A stretch of 64,000 nucleotides of DNA from Hymenopus coronatus (lineage: Eukaryota > Arthropoda > Insecta > Mantodea > Hymenopodidae): NCBI GenBank assembly GCA_030762935.1, contig CM060893.1, positions 13,374,001 to 13,438,000 on the forward strand. The letters run 5' to 3'. The notes beneath the pieces were generated by a model. That model made no database searches. It saw only the letters and a program-made list of their open reading frames with translations, and was not told the DNA's origin. Shown in pieces: positions 45,192-57,400 of this stretch. The first letter of the stretch is position 1. Each line of letters begins with the position of its first letter. The position numbers were made by a program, and so were the translations under genes.

Positions 45192-45400
45192 AGTGTACGC
45201 CTCGAGTAGCTACGATGTGAATTGCCCTAGCCTTCTGATCTCATAGTCACAGGTTTAAATCCAGCCCAGATCAATGTTGTTAAGTGTGCTTAAAAGTGAC
45301 AGACCCATGTCAGTAAATTTACTTGCATGTTAAAGAACTGCGGGACAAAGTTCCTGCATGATCCTGGCAATTGACAGCATCATTAACAAACAAATGATTT
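45192..45400 (+). mobile_element. tRNA-derived SINE, family S6
   Basis: Head TACGCCTCGAGTAGCTACGA, B box GGTTTAAATCC at 45253-45263, then a body with GTCAGTAAATTTACTTGCAT and GTTAAAGAACTGCGGGACAA, a core shared by several arthropod SINEs as I recall. Confidence 0.65.
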
Positions 45401-47168
45401 AAATTTTGTGAATTGCTGGCAACAAGTATCCTGTCTTATAGTGCATTTTCAAAATGTATCTCCTCCTGCAATTTTATTGCAATGAGACCAAAAATGTTAC
45501 TGAATCCTCTAGAAACTATGATTAATAAAACTAAATATCAAAATTTTTATACATGCTTCCCGTGTAGAATAAAAAAATATTTAGTGTATTGATGACAACA
45601 TTTTTGCTCTCATGTTATACGCTTTATTTTTTATTTCATGAACCATATATATATAAAAAATACAATATTTAATTTTATTTGTCATAGTGTCTTGAATATA
45701 CAGTGTGATTTTCAGCCTCTTTGCAACAAAATAGCAAGAGAAGATGACTTTTAATTGCAGCAAAGTGCAAAAAAAATTAAATGGGAGAAAATTAAGTTTG
45801 AAGTTTACATATGAAGGACATTTAAAGGGGCTTTTAAAAATAATGTGTTTTGTAAGTTACAAACGTCATAGAGTCACAAAACTTTGGAAATATGTAAAAC
45901 AATATATTAATCTATAATTAATTTATAAATTAATCTTGATAGAATGGAATTTTGCAACAACAAAAAAATTGAAAAAGAGATATTGGCACCTTTATCTTCT
46001 TTAACTTAAAATTACAATTGAGTAAGTCTGGTGGATTTTGTGACAGTTATGTGATTAATTAGTGAGTAAATTTTTATAACACTGCAACCTTTACTATTAC
46101 TTAATGGAAAACATGTTTCTGATGCTATTTGCTCCTATTGTCACTTGCTGTTGGACTGCCAGCTCATCCACCAACTGACTTTGGGACCAAATAGTTTCAG
46201 AAACATTTCTCCATTTAAATAATAGTAAATGATGTAGTGTTACAAATTAACTCACTAATATTAACCTTAACAACTGAATATCTTCCTTAAATAAATGCAT
46301 TGTTGTAGTTATGTACCTCAATAAACTTATTGTTGTGATCAGAGAAACTTGTATAAAGAACAAAGTATTATAATAAGCCTATGCTTTAAATTTAAACTTA
46401 TATACATTTTCAAAAGTAGTATTGCAAAGGCTTTATATAGGAAAGTGGCATCTCCCCAGTGGAGGCACACCTCACAAGTTAACTCCTTCTCTATAAAGTA
46501 ATTTCTGAAATATTAAATTATTTGTATAATCTTTTAATAATTGAAAAATACTGTTCCTCACAACAGATTTCAGAACTATTCAGTAACGTTTTGTTACAGC
46601 TTAATAAATAGTTAAAGTCACTAAACAATCGGTATGCACTATTCAGAATTCTATAGCTTCCTAAAATTCTCTTAGAAATAAAGATTTGTTTGTTGAGCTC
46701 CTGTTGCTAATGTAGTTGTTATGGAAGAGAATTGCATAGATATCATTTTAATGCTATTGTAAGAGGAAAAGCATGATACAACATTAACATTTTAACTATT
46801 AAATATTTGTTGTAGCATAAGATATAAATGCTACAGATTACACTTAGGTAGGTAATATAGCTTGTGGTACCTTTGGCAAATGATGCTTTCAATTATAGAG
46901 CTTTTAAGAGACATAGTTTAATAACAACATAAATGTTATATAATCTTGTATTGTAATAGAGGTAACCGTGATGGTGTTCAAATATAGATATAAGCTTAGT
47001 AACTTAGCCCTTTTGAACGCTCTAAGCTATAATAGCATTATTTTTCTATTCCCAGAATCATGTTAAGAAACTTTGCCATTTAATAAAATAAGCAACTAGC
47101 AGAAAGCTATTTACCAGCTTCTCGTAACCATAAAAATTGGAATGTATATTGATGCTATCAGAAGAGCA
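45401..47168. other. Intergenic, nothing seen
   Basis: Very AT-rich sequence without coding or repeat signals that I could support. Confidence 0.45.
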
Positions 47169-47838
47169 TAAAAAATCTAACTTGGTATTTAACTTTAGCA
47201 TGTTCCAAGGATGAGAGATGAAGATTTTGAGGCAAATCTCCCCAGCCAAACTATCCTTTACGTGGAAAAATGTCGAAAATTTAGATTTTCTCAAAAATGG
47301 CATTAACAATTTTGATTAAAATACTGTATATTAAAGGCATTAACAGGCCAAGCAAGATGTATATGTTGAATTTTCTGGGAATAGCCTCTGAGACATCTTT
47401 ATTTTGGATGAATTTTGGTGAATTTTGCATAACTAGTAAACCGTAAGAGTTTTTTTAAAAAAAAAAAAAAACAAAAAAAAAACTTACTGCACAAAAAATG
47501 TAGATCTCGATGGAACCACAATTTACTTCATATACATTTTTTCGTGGAGTTGACCATTTTTGAGAAATTCCGTGTTATTGGTTTCTGTTTTAAAATATTT
47601 ACTCATACGAGAATGTGTCAACTCCTAGCCATGCAAAAAAGCGCATTTCATACATATGCAACCAGTTTTAAAAGATTTGACTGTCGTTTTACCTTTTTTC
47701 CCCTACTACTTACAAGGAAGCAAGTAATAAGATCATGTCTGCTAATCGGTTAGTATGAAGTAGATAGAAGAATAAGCTTTTTAACAATAATTTGTCACAG
47801 ATATGTAGAGAAATCCACCCGAATGGAACACATCGGAT
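47169..47838 (+). mobile_element. Repeat H copy 9 (5'-truncated)
   Basis: Begins in the CTAACTTGGTATTTAACTTT block and runs to GAATGGAACACATCGGAT; the first 190 bp of H are missing. Confidence 0.8.
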
Positions 47839-47865
47839 TTTTCTTTAATGCACAAAGTTGTCACA

Positions 47866-48680
47866 AAGAACTATAAACAGGAGTTGCTAAGAGTGTGTCT
47901 GTAGTAAAGCGGTAAAAATGCAAAATATGATGCACTCGATTCTAAGCTGATGAAGGAATTCTTTTAAATATTGTTATTCCAAGAGCCTGGAAATATAAAT
48001 GTGAAAGTTAATGTGTGTTAAGTTAATCGAGAAGTATATTTTTAATATATACTTCAACAATTTAAGCAATTATTATAGAAGGTCAAAGTGGTGATATGGC
48101 CATATTACCTAAGGCGGTATGTAAATAAAAACAAACATAAATAAAGCGCTTTAGCAGAAAAAAACATGTGATATTGGATTTCCAGAGACAGTATAAAAAT
48201 AAAATAAATGGGAAATTAGGTACCAGTATTCTTTTTCAGTAAACATTTGTGGTATATTTGTGTTAGATGGATAAGATAGGCATATTAATACTGTGCACTA
48301 TAGAGAATATGCTTCCTGAAATAATTCAGAAACAAATATAAAATTAGAATTTTTTTTTTAGCTTAACATCCTTTTAACCTGGTTGGTCATATTGGACGAC
48401 GAATAAAATTGGTGAAATGATGCTCAAATGATCTCGGGGTCCATGGAGCTTAAAGTTACTCGACATTCGTCTTCTCAGGATAACGGAAAACCCTGAAAAA
48501 AAAACATCCGGGTAACTCACCCTAAGCGAGATTCGAACTCGCAACCCTTTGAAGCAGACATGCTAGCACCACACTACCCAGGCGGACTAAAATTAGAATC
48601 AATTACTACTCAATGTAGTAAATTTTGTGCAAAAATAATTAAACTCTACTAAGAATATATGACACTCTTACCTATTGATT
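47866..48680 (-). repeat. Dispersed repeat R, copy 1, split by a SINE
   Basis: 47866-48350 and 48589-48680 are, in reverse, homologous to 55720-56346. Shared blocks include ACCGCCTTAGGTAATAT, CTCGATTAACTTAA and CCTATCTTATC. The SINE at 48351-48588 interrupts it. Confidence 0.75.
48351..48588 (-). mobile_element. tRNA-derived SINE, family S1, copy 2
   Basis: Minus-strand head CCGCCTGGGTAGTGTGGTGC, B box GCGAGTTCGAATC, body ending CTCCATGGACCCCGA, longer 3' part and poly-A. Eleven-bp duplication AAAATTAGAAT at 48340-48350 and 48589-48599. Confidence 0.92.
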
Positions 48681-49204
48681 CATAAACAAAATTGATTTAG
48701 AGAGATGCTGTAAGATTTTGCTGCATGATGACATCTGATTTTTACATAAAACTTTACCACCAAGTGGATAATTCTTAAAATGTGGTTTTCGGGGTGTTGA
48801 AAGCCTTTTCAGCGTACTGAACATATGGCAAAAAGCTTGCTCTGCCCTCCAGATGAGAATGCGCGAGAGATTTCAATTTGTGACAGCAACACTAGCGCCG
48901 GCGGTGTGTCTAGGTAATTAGTTCCAAGATCTTTGGTATAAAGGGTTCAACGAAGAGTCAATGGCGAATTCGTGTCTACCCGTACCCTGTCCCTTACCTT
49001 TGATCGGGTAAATCTACCTCAAGGGATTAACCCTTTGTTGCCTGTCAGTACCTATAAGTTCCGCTTGTTTTAAATGTAACTATACAAATAGGGTTGCACT
49101 CTAGGATTAATTTCATGTTATACCAACCTTCAACCATAAATCACAAGTAATCAAGACGGTTTTATACTGTAAAAATATATACAATTTTTGCCTTAAAATT
49201 GCAG
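48681..49204. other. Intergenic, nothing seen
   Basis: Slightly richer in CG around 48880-48910, otherwise unremarkable. Confidence 0.4.
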
Positions 49205-49355
49205 TGATTTTTAAAAATAAATAAAAGATGAAACCAATATAACTACAGCCAAATGTAACACCATTAGCTTCCAAGCATCACACCGATCATTTTACTTGGG
49301 CTCTCCCCGTCCTTTACCACAATCACTGGGACTGAACTTGCAACATTTGGCTTTG
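49205..49355 (-). mobile_element. tRNA-derived SINE, family S4, copy 2 (truncated)
   Basis: Minus strand: AAGTTCAGTCCCAGTGATTG, GTAAAGGACGGGGAGAGCCC, GTTACATTTGGCTGTAG, parallel to 37264-37420. Confidence 0.75.
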
Positions 49356-49375
49356 AGTATTCCCTAGGATGCCTC

Positions 49376-49485
49376 CTACTCTCAAGGAACTGAGTGTTAA
49401 GACCATTATTCTTATGTTCATCTCGATTAGGATGCAGTAGTAGAACATGTAGAGAAAGTCATATAAATGTAACACTACAGATATT
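49376..49485 (+). repeat. Repeat H 3' fragment
   Basis: CAAGGAACTGAGTGTTAAGA through GTAGAGAAAGTCATATAAAT and ACTACAGAT. Confidence 0.65.
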
Positions 49486-50442
49486 TTTTTCACATCTTAT
49501 ACATGCTTTAACATCTATATAAATTTTCCTAATCACTTTTATAAATCAAAATTGGGTAAATATAGTACGAGCTGTTGGCACGCCGACGGTGTATTAGACG
49601 TGTTCCCATTCTTTGCTGGAATTTAACCACTCACTGACGGCAATGTGGGGTTTGCAGGATGACGGGTGAAAATGAGGTTGGGGACTTAAGGTTGCCAGTC
49701 ACGGTGCAACGACCCTTGTGCACCGCTGGTGTAATTAGTTTACAAATGTTTATTTTAATAGACAAACGAACCAAGCTTATTTATTTGAAAATTTTCCACA
49801 GCAACCCTAAGATGACAGCAGAGCGCAATGCTGGCGTCGAGTTATGAGAGGAATCACCTGTTATGAACCCATACCCATCAACCATCCATATCTCTTCCAA
49901 ACAACTCTCCTACCTAGCAGACCCGTGCAACAATCAAAAGGCAAAACACCTTCTACACATAGCTGGTTGTTTCCCTCGCGGGAATCACCTAGAAGGTAAC
50001 CCACAAATTAACACTACCGCGCTAAAAGCTTCACAATGATGGCGATTCTCGGAAATGGACCCATTGTTGACACTGACGTCACACGACCCACATTAAAGTC
50101 AATGTACGCCATGTCCATGTACCTCTGAAACGCTGGGTTGCAAACTAACATATCACATTTTATCGACGTTTTTTGTCGAATATTTCTTGCAAAAATACAT
50201 GTATGGGTTTCTGTCGCGGTGGACAACACTTTGGGCATCTGCAAAATGCAAATCTGTAAATTGAAAAACAAACATTGCGTATCTGAGGTGTCGTTCATCT
50301 TTACTTTCTCCACTACTTGATATAGCAATTAGAGTAGGGTTACCAGATGACTGTCTTCAAAAAAAGAGGGCATTGCTAATGGTGCTTCAATGCATTCAAG
50401 TAATTGTAGGACAGTAAAGTAAATACCCAATAAAATGGTAAA
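49486..50442. other. Intergenic, no gene recognised
   Basis: Less AT-rich than its surroundings. The palindrome TGACGTCA at 50074-50081 matches a CRE/ATF consensus, but nothing ties it to a promoter. The 104-codon minus frame at 50014-50328 has no family features. Confidence 0.35.
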
Positions 50443-51076
50443 AAATCTTATGTGTTTCATTCACACAACTTTCTCTAGATCTCTGTAACAAATACGATCT
50501 TATTATTTGCTTCCTTATAAACAGAAGGGAAATAAGGGCGGAGACTATGCTAAAACGATATAAAATCTTTTAAAAGTATGAGACGTTTTTTAAAAGTATT
50601 TTAAAACTGAAAGCATAACAAGGAATATCTCGAAAACGGTAAACTCCACAAAAAAAAAAAAAAAAAAAATGTGTATGAGAAAGCCGAAACTTTACTTAAA
50701 AAAAAAAAAAAAAAAAAAATAGAACTCGTTAAAACACACAATTTATGTTACATTTTTTTTTAATTTTTTTTTTATTTGAGGCGTTGACCCTATTTTGGGA
50801 TATTCCTTGTTATTGGTTTCAGTTTTAAAATAGCTACTTATACTTTTCTTATACAGTAACGTATCAACTTCTGGCCACACAAACAAAGGAACTTCAATCA
50901 CATACCAACCAGGTTTTAAAACATTTGCCTATCGCTTTAGTCTACGGTACTCCCTTATTTTTCTTCTACTTACAAGGAAGCAAGTAATAAGACAATTTCT
51001 GCTATTTTTTTCTCGATACAACAATAATTTGTTGGAGAGATGTAGAGAAAGTCATGTGAATGGAACGCACGAGATT
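50443..51076. mobile_element. Head-to-head pair of partial H repeats
   Basis: 50443-50680 is the H 3' part in reverse; 50725-51076 is the same part forward. Two A-runs (about 50651-50669 and 50699-50719) lie near the centre. Together they form a large imperfect palindrome. Confidence 0.78.
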
Positions 51077-51144
51077 TGTAAGTATTTGAATATCGCTTCA
51101 GGCCTACCGTTTCTATATTATACTGACAATGAAATGCGAATGAA

Positions 51145-51236
51145 AGTTTATTTCGATTAACACGAAGTAGGCAAAAGGTTAAGCTTTTGTAGAAGAGTGA
51201 GTGGATAAAGTCATATGAATTTAACTCATCAGATTT
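51145..51236 (+). repeat. Repeat H 3' fragment upstream of IL-17-like exon 1
   Basis: TTTCGATTAACACGAAGTAG through GATAAAGTCATATGAATTTA to ACTCATCAGAT, a diverged H 3' end. It finishes about 190 bp before the chosen ATG. Confidence 0.65.
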
Positions 51237-51424
51237 GTAGTAATAATTGTAAAGGTTGTGCGATGAAAGAGTTACTCAGAACCGTGGGAGGAGGACACTT
51301 CCTGGCTTGTGTTTGTTTAGGGGCAATAAAGTTGATGACACGGATAAACTATCAGGGGATGCCCGATATACGGTCTGTGAGATCGTTATATACGCACACT
51401 GACGAACTTAAGCATGCAGTCGAA

Positions 51425-51483
51425 ATGAGAAGCGTAGCAGGACCATGTTCGTTCTTCATCCTTTGCCAAATTCTCCTTCCTAG
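51425..51483 (+). CDS. IL-17-like gene exon 1, signal peptide
   Basis: ATG at 51425 gives MRSVAGPCSFFILCQILLP plus two bases before a perfect GTAAGT donor. The frame is open upstream to 51215, but this Met puts the hydrophobic stretch directly at the N-terminus, so it is preferred. The leftover two bases fit the single leading base of exon 2. Confidence 0.5.
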
Positions 51484-54400
51484 GTAAGTCTTCTGTATTT
51501 CATATCTTTTATACTATATTTATTTATTTATTTAATCTAGTCAACCAGTGTACGGAGTACTATAACTATGCAAGTCCAAAAATGGTAGTTGAGATATAAT
51601 ACAAAAATTAGAAATTGACTGCCTCTACGTTCTGACTTCTCACTTCTCACACAGAGGTTCCGGGTTCGATTCCGGGGCGGGGAATTTTTCTTTAACTAGA
51701 ATTATTCCCTGCAGAGCCTGTAAGTGTGCATGTGAGACTGAATGTGTGCGTGTTTAATAGTAGAATTCTAAAAAATCTAACGTTAATAAAACTATACTTC
51801 AGCAAAAAAACACCAGCAGTCGTTTCTAAAGCAAAGCCCACGATATGACTAGAAGTTAAAGTGGCTATAAATGAAGCAATAAAAAATAAAACAAACAATC
51901 AAAAATGTAAAATAAACAAAAATCTGTGTTCCATTCATGTGCCTTTTTTTACTTTCTCTACCGTACCATGTGCGTAGCGTAGAGAGACGGTATTGCATTC
52001 CACACAAAAATTCGATACCGAGATTTCATCGGAAATACATGTTTTAGGGTCTCCTGTATCAAAAAAAAAAAAAAGGCCCGTGTGACTGTGAACACGATAA
52101 TTAAAAAATCTGATGTGTACCATTCATATGACTTTCTCTATATCCCTGCAGCACATTATTCTTAAAAAGCTTTTACTTCATGCTAATCAGTAAAACATTA
52201 GCAGAAATAGCCATATTACTTGCTTCCTTGTAAGTAGAGGTGAAATAAGGGAGTACCACAGGTTAATATGATAATCAAAAGCAAGTTGCTATGTCACTGA
52301 AGTTCCTTTGTTTGTATGGACAGCAGTTGACAAATTCCTGTATGAGAAAAGTGTAAGTTATTCATAGCAGAAACCAACAATAAGGAATGTCTCAAAAACG
52401 ACGAACTCCACGAAAAAAATGTATATAACATAAATTGTGTGTTTAACGTACTCTACATTTTTTGTGTAGTAAGTTTTTGTCAATCTCTTACGGTTTAGCA
52501 GTTATTCAAAATTCAGTAAAATTCATCCAGAATAAACTACTCTTCGGAGGCTATTCCTAGAAAATTCAAGATATACATTTTATTTGTCAGGTAAATGTCT
52601 TTAATATACGACATTTTAATCAAAATCGTTAGAGCTATTTTTGAAAAAATCAAATTTTTCGAAAAAAGTTTCATGTAAAGGGTACTTGAGGGTGGGGGGA
52701 TTTTCTCAAAATTTTCGTGTCGCATCCCTGGAAGATACCAAACTTAAATACCAAGTTTGGTATTTTATCTACTTTTCGTTTTTGAGTTATTGTGTTCACA
52801 GACACACGGACACACACACACGGACCTTTTTCCGAAAATGCTTTTTTTTTTTTAGATAAAGGGGACCCTATAACATATATTTCCAGTGAAATCTCGGTAT
52901 CGAATTTTTGGGAGAAGTGCAATACCTTATCTATACACAATGTACATAGTGCGTATAGAGAAAGTAAAAACGAAAAGTCGGTAAAATACCAAACTTGTTA
53001 TCTAAGTTTAGTACATTCCAGGGATGCGACACGTAGATTTTGAGAAAAAACACCCACTCCAAACTCTCTTTACACGGAAAACATTTCGAAAATTTTGATT
53101 TTCTCAAAAAATGGCTCTACCCATTTTGATTAAAATACCGTATATTAAAGATATTTATATAGTAAATAAAATGTATATTATGAATTTTCTGGGAATAGAC
53201 TCTAAAGATCTCTTTTTTCTGAATGAACTTTGCTGAATTTTGCGTAACTGGTAAACCGTACGAGATAGACAAAAACTTACTACACAAAAAAATAAGATCA
53301 CGTCAAAACACACACTTTATGTCATACGTTTGGTTTTTCGTGGAACTGACCGTTTCTGCGATATTCCTTCTTATTTGTTTCAGATTTAAAATACACTTTA
53401 CTCACATGGAAAGTTGTAAACTACCTGGCCCTGCATGAAAATGGATGGAACACATCGGATTTTTTTACTCTCTGTTTTACAAACAGTTCTTTAAAAACTA
53501 TACCTATATGTGCTTTGTTTTAATCAACTTAACATTTCAACTCACATTTCCATATTTCATTGTTTGAGTAGTTTACAATAAGTAAAACGATAGCCACATG
53601 TTTAAAGAGCGTGTCCTATATGATGATTTTGGAATTCCATATTATTTTCTAGACCAGAAGAAGAAAAATCTGATATGTTACATCCACATGAATTTCTCTG
53701 CATATTCTGCAACCAACAACTCTTACAAAACTTTACTCTTCCCTCAAGACAGACATTATTAGAATTAATGGTTTTATTACACATTTTCTCATAAGTTCAA
53801 GAGGAATCGTGGAATTCATTAAGCTAAAGCGATTGTCAAATATTTTAAGAACTGGTCGCTACATGTTGGTTTTGAAATTCTGTTCTATTTGCATGAACAG
53901 GGTAAAAACAACGACTTTTCATTTGAGAAAATACAAGTGTCGGGAAATTTAAACCAAAAACAAGGAATGCCTTGGAAATTATTGAATTAAAAAAAAAGTT
54001 TATGAGTTTTAATTATGTCTACATTTTTCTGTAGTATGATTTTGTCTGCTTCTTACGGTTTACGGATTATGCAAAACTCGTTCAGAGGTTGTTTCCAGAA
54101 ATTTCCAGCTATATATTTTATTTATCATTTAAATATATTTGATATATGGTATTTTAATCAAAATTGTTACAGCCAATTTTTAAGAAATCAAAATTTTCGA
54201 AAATCTTCCATGCAAAGGGTAGTTTGGGGCGGATTTTCTGAAAATCTTCGTGACACATTCCTAAAAGATACTGAAATCTTACGTTTGCTATTGAACCGAC
54301 TTAAGCTCTGCTGTTTTTTGAGTTATGCTGTTCAGAGATACACATGTACACAAACTTTGGGTTCAGGGGTCCTCAAGGTATGTATTTCCCTTAAGGAACA

Positions 54401-57400
54401 CATCAAGGAGCAGCGGACAGCTGCCTCATTATTGGAACACCCATCACAATAGTTGGAGCAAACTTGCTACTTCATTTCATCCTCATACCTCATTCGTCAT
54501 CCCATCCAATAAGTGGCCAAACACGTCCTGTCGGCCCTTCCAACTCTTCGTTGTCGTCAGCAGCTTTAATTTCTGTAGTAAGGTCGCTAGATGGCAGGCT
54601 TTTCAGTGCCTCTTAAAAACATAATTTACGTGGTAGAATGTTACAAATTAGGGCAGAAAAAGAGAAATTAAAGCAAATACTGAATCTTCTAGAAATGACC
54701 ATGAAATGGCAAATAAAGTTTAATACGCAGGTGCGGCTCCTGGGGTAGTGCCGATGTGCCGTGGCACGACTAATAAATAAAAAAGAAGTGCCTACATATT
54801 GTGATTATTAATTAAACAGTATTCCTACACTGGTGCTCTGGCTCTCTCATTTGGACAGTGGGTACGTTAAACGCCGCGCGATCTGGCAATAGGCAGTAAT
54901 TTTCTGAAGCTTGCGCTAGGTCCAGATGGCCACCGTTTGAGCTCTAAAGCCACTGTGTATAAGGCTAGAGTGTTCGTTTACATTGTTCTGCTTATGGGTG
55001 AATGTGGTGCTAAGGTTGATATGGTGCACAGTCTCCGTTCCACCCTCCAGAGCGCAGTACCTTGCAGGCAAAGACCTTGGAACATATTACCTAGACTCAC
55101 CGCTGGCGCTGGTGACGCTGCCGCTTATTAAAACCTCTCGCGCATCGATAGGTGAGTGGCAAACCTACTTTCTGTCGTATGTTCAGTACGCTTAAAAGGC
55201 TTTAAAAGTGAGGTGATTTAAGGGTATTAGAGTTTAATAATTAACACGGTGCACTCCTATGCTGCATAATTGTACCAACCACCGGAAAAGTTATTCCGAG
55301 ATCACTTTCCATCGGTAAGAATAAATTGTAACATTTGCGTTCCAAATTCACTCCGATTTATTCTCGTGGGTTTCCTCGGTCACTAACCGAATGATAACTT
55401 ATTTTAGGTTCTTAATACATAGACTAGAATTATTGAGTAAGTCGTCAGCTGCTCCGAGACGTAACAAATTTGTGCCATCGAAATGAAAAATTGTTTCCAT
55501 GAGAATAAAGGTAAGATGATGCTAAACCCTGATACAGTTCCTTCAGTATTTAGTTTCCCTTCTCATCTGACAAAGCTAATGAGAAGGCTAATTTCATTCT
55601 TATAACTATTTTGTATATGTTTCATTAGCATTAGAAGGCAGTGCTAAAATATTAGATTCAATATTATAATTTGTCCTAAAAAAATACCCGAAATCTAGAT
55701 TAAGTTCATTTTTCAAATCTGTAATTTCAGACTGAATCACAATCACACAGGGTGCAAAAAGGAAATTTGCAAAAGCGTTAGAACATAAAGAACGTTAATA
55801 ATCGATTCTAATTTTAGATTTTTTTATAAATTATTTCAGGAAGCACGGACCATACTCTCCTGTTGTGCACATATTAATATACCTATCTTATCTAACTCAA
55901 ATATACCACAAATAGAAAATGTTTACTTAACATCTTGAATATAGTTTACTGAAGCGGAATACAGGTACCTAATTTCACTGTAATGTACCTAATTTTATAC
56001 TGTACATGCCACCTGTGAAAATCCAATATTGCATATTTTTTTTTTTCTACTAAATCATTTTATATATTTGTTTTTATTTATTTACACACCGCCTTAGGTA
56101 ATATCGTCGTATTACCATTTTGATCTTCTATAACGACTGCTTAAATTTGAGCTGCATTTTAAAACTGTATTTCTCGATTAACTTAATACATATTGAGTAT
56201 CGCATTCATATTTCCAGACTCTTGAAGATGGGGAATAAGAATAGCTTCATCAGTCTAGAATCAGACCCAGCATATTTTTCATTTTTAATTCAGCATTTTG
56301 ACCAATTTACTGCAGAGACGCTCTTAACAAACCCTCTTTATAATTCTTGTTGACGACTTTGTGCATTAAAGTAAAAAGCGGAAAGTATACATGGATTCAC
56401 TGAGAAGAAACTGAGAAAACGGAATGAAAGCTGAATTATGCTCTCTGTGGCGCTTACATCCTGTTCGTAAAACACTTTAAATGTAGGTATGCGATATTCA
56501 AGTTCAATGATATTTACTTCTGTTTTGTTCAGTTGTGGGATGAAATTCCGTCTAGTCAATGAAGTGATTTTATTCAACTTCCAACAGGACATTCAAGGTC
56601 TAATTCTCGGTGCATAGATGCTGACGATCCTAAAGAATGTGTTGTCGCAATTATTTCCTGCTCAGATGTCCTTATGACGTATTTATAGCTGTTTTAAATG
56701 TCAGTGTTTTCTCGTTACAACTAAGGAGTCTCTTGTCCTCCACCTGACTTATTACGACAGCGTTTCTGGTCTGCGCAGCTAGGCGTGTAGGGGCTTGCTG
56801 GCAGGCGACAAGGAAAGAAAGCACTCACTGTTCGCGCCTAACTCCTCCATAAATGCAGGGTTACCATCTTGCTGCAAGTTTATGCCAACACATTTAGAAG
56901 TTTAATGAAATTCAGTGCAGAAATAGACTGAATATATCCTCATTAACAAATTTATATGCTTTAAAAATTATAATAATTGCATTACGTTTTAAAATTATGG
57001 GGTATTAATTCAATTTGTTTAAGTATTAGTGATTTTTAAAAACACGCGCGAGCGCAGGCATGTGCATATATATAGTGTGATTTTCTGAGTTGTTCCATTT
57101 AATTTCTAATGCACATCTAGGAATTGTCAGCAATAGAGCGCTAAATTTCTAGCATTAGTCTTTCTATTTTTCTTTCTGATTCGTGGAATCGTAAACAAGG
57201 CCTCTTACAACGTTCTCCGGGAAGTACTAGGCATAGGCTTGCTCTGATCTTTTGTCTAAGACTTGAATGCAAGAGCACTGTTGAATTTTCCGTTTTCCAC
57301 TCTAATACTTTTATTAATACAACACATTATGAAATATACCGGTTATTCGCAAAATTACACATTAGATCGATGCTACTGCAAGAATAAACAGGTACTTGAA

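Noticed and set aside
50074..50081. CRE-like TGACGTCA palindrome upstream of the IL-17-like gene
   Set aside because: A single 8-mer 1.3 kb from the ATG, no supporting promoter structure.
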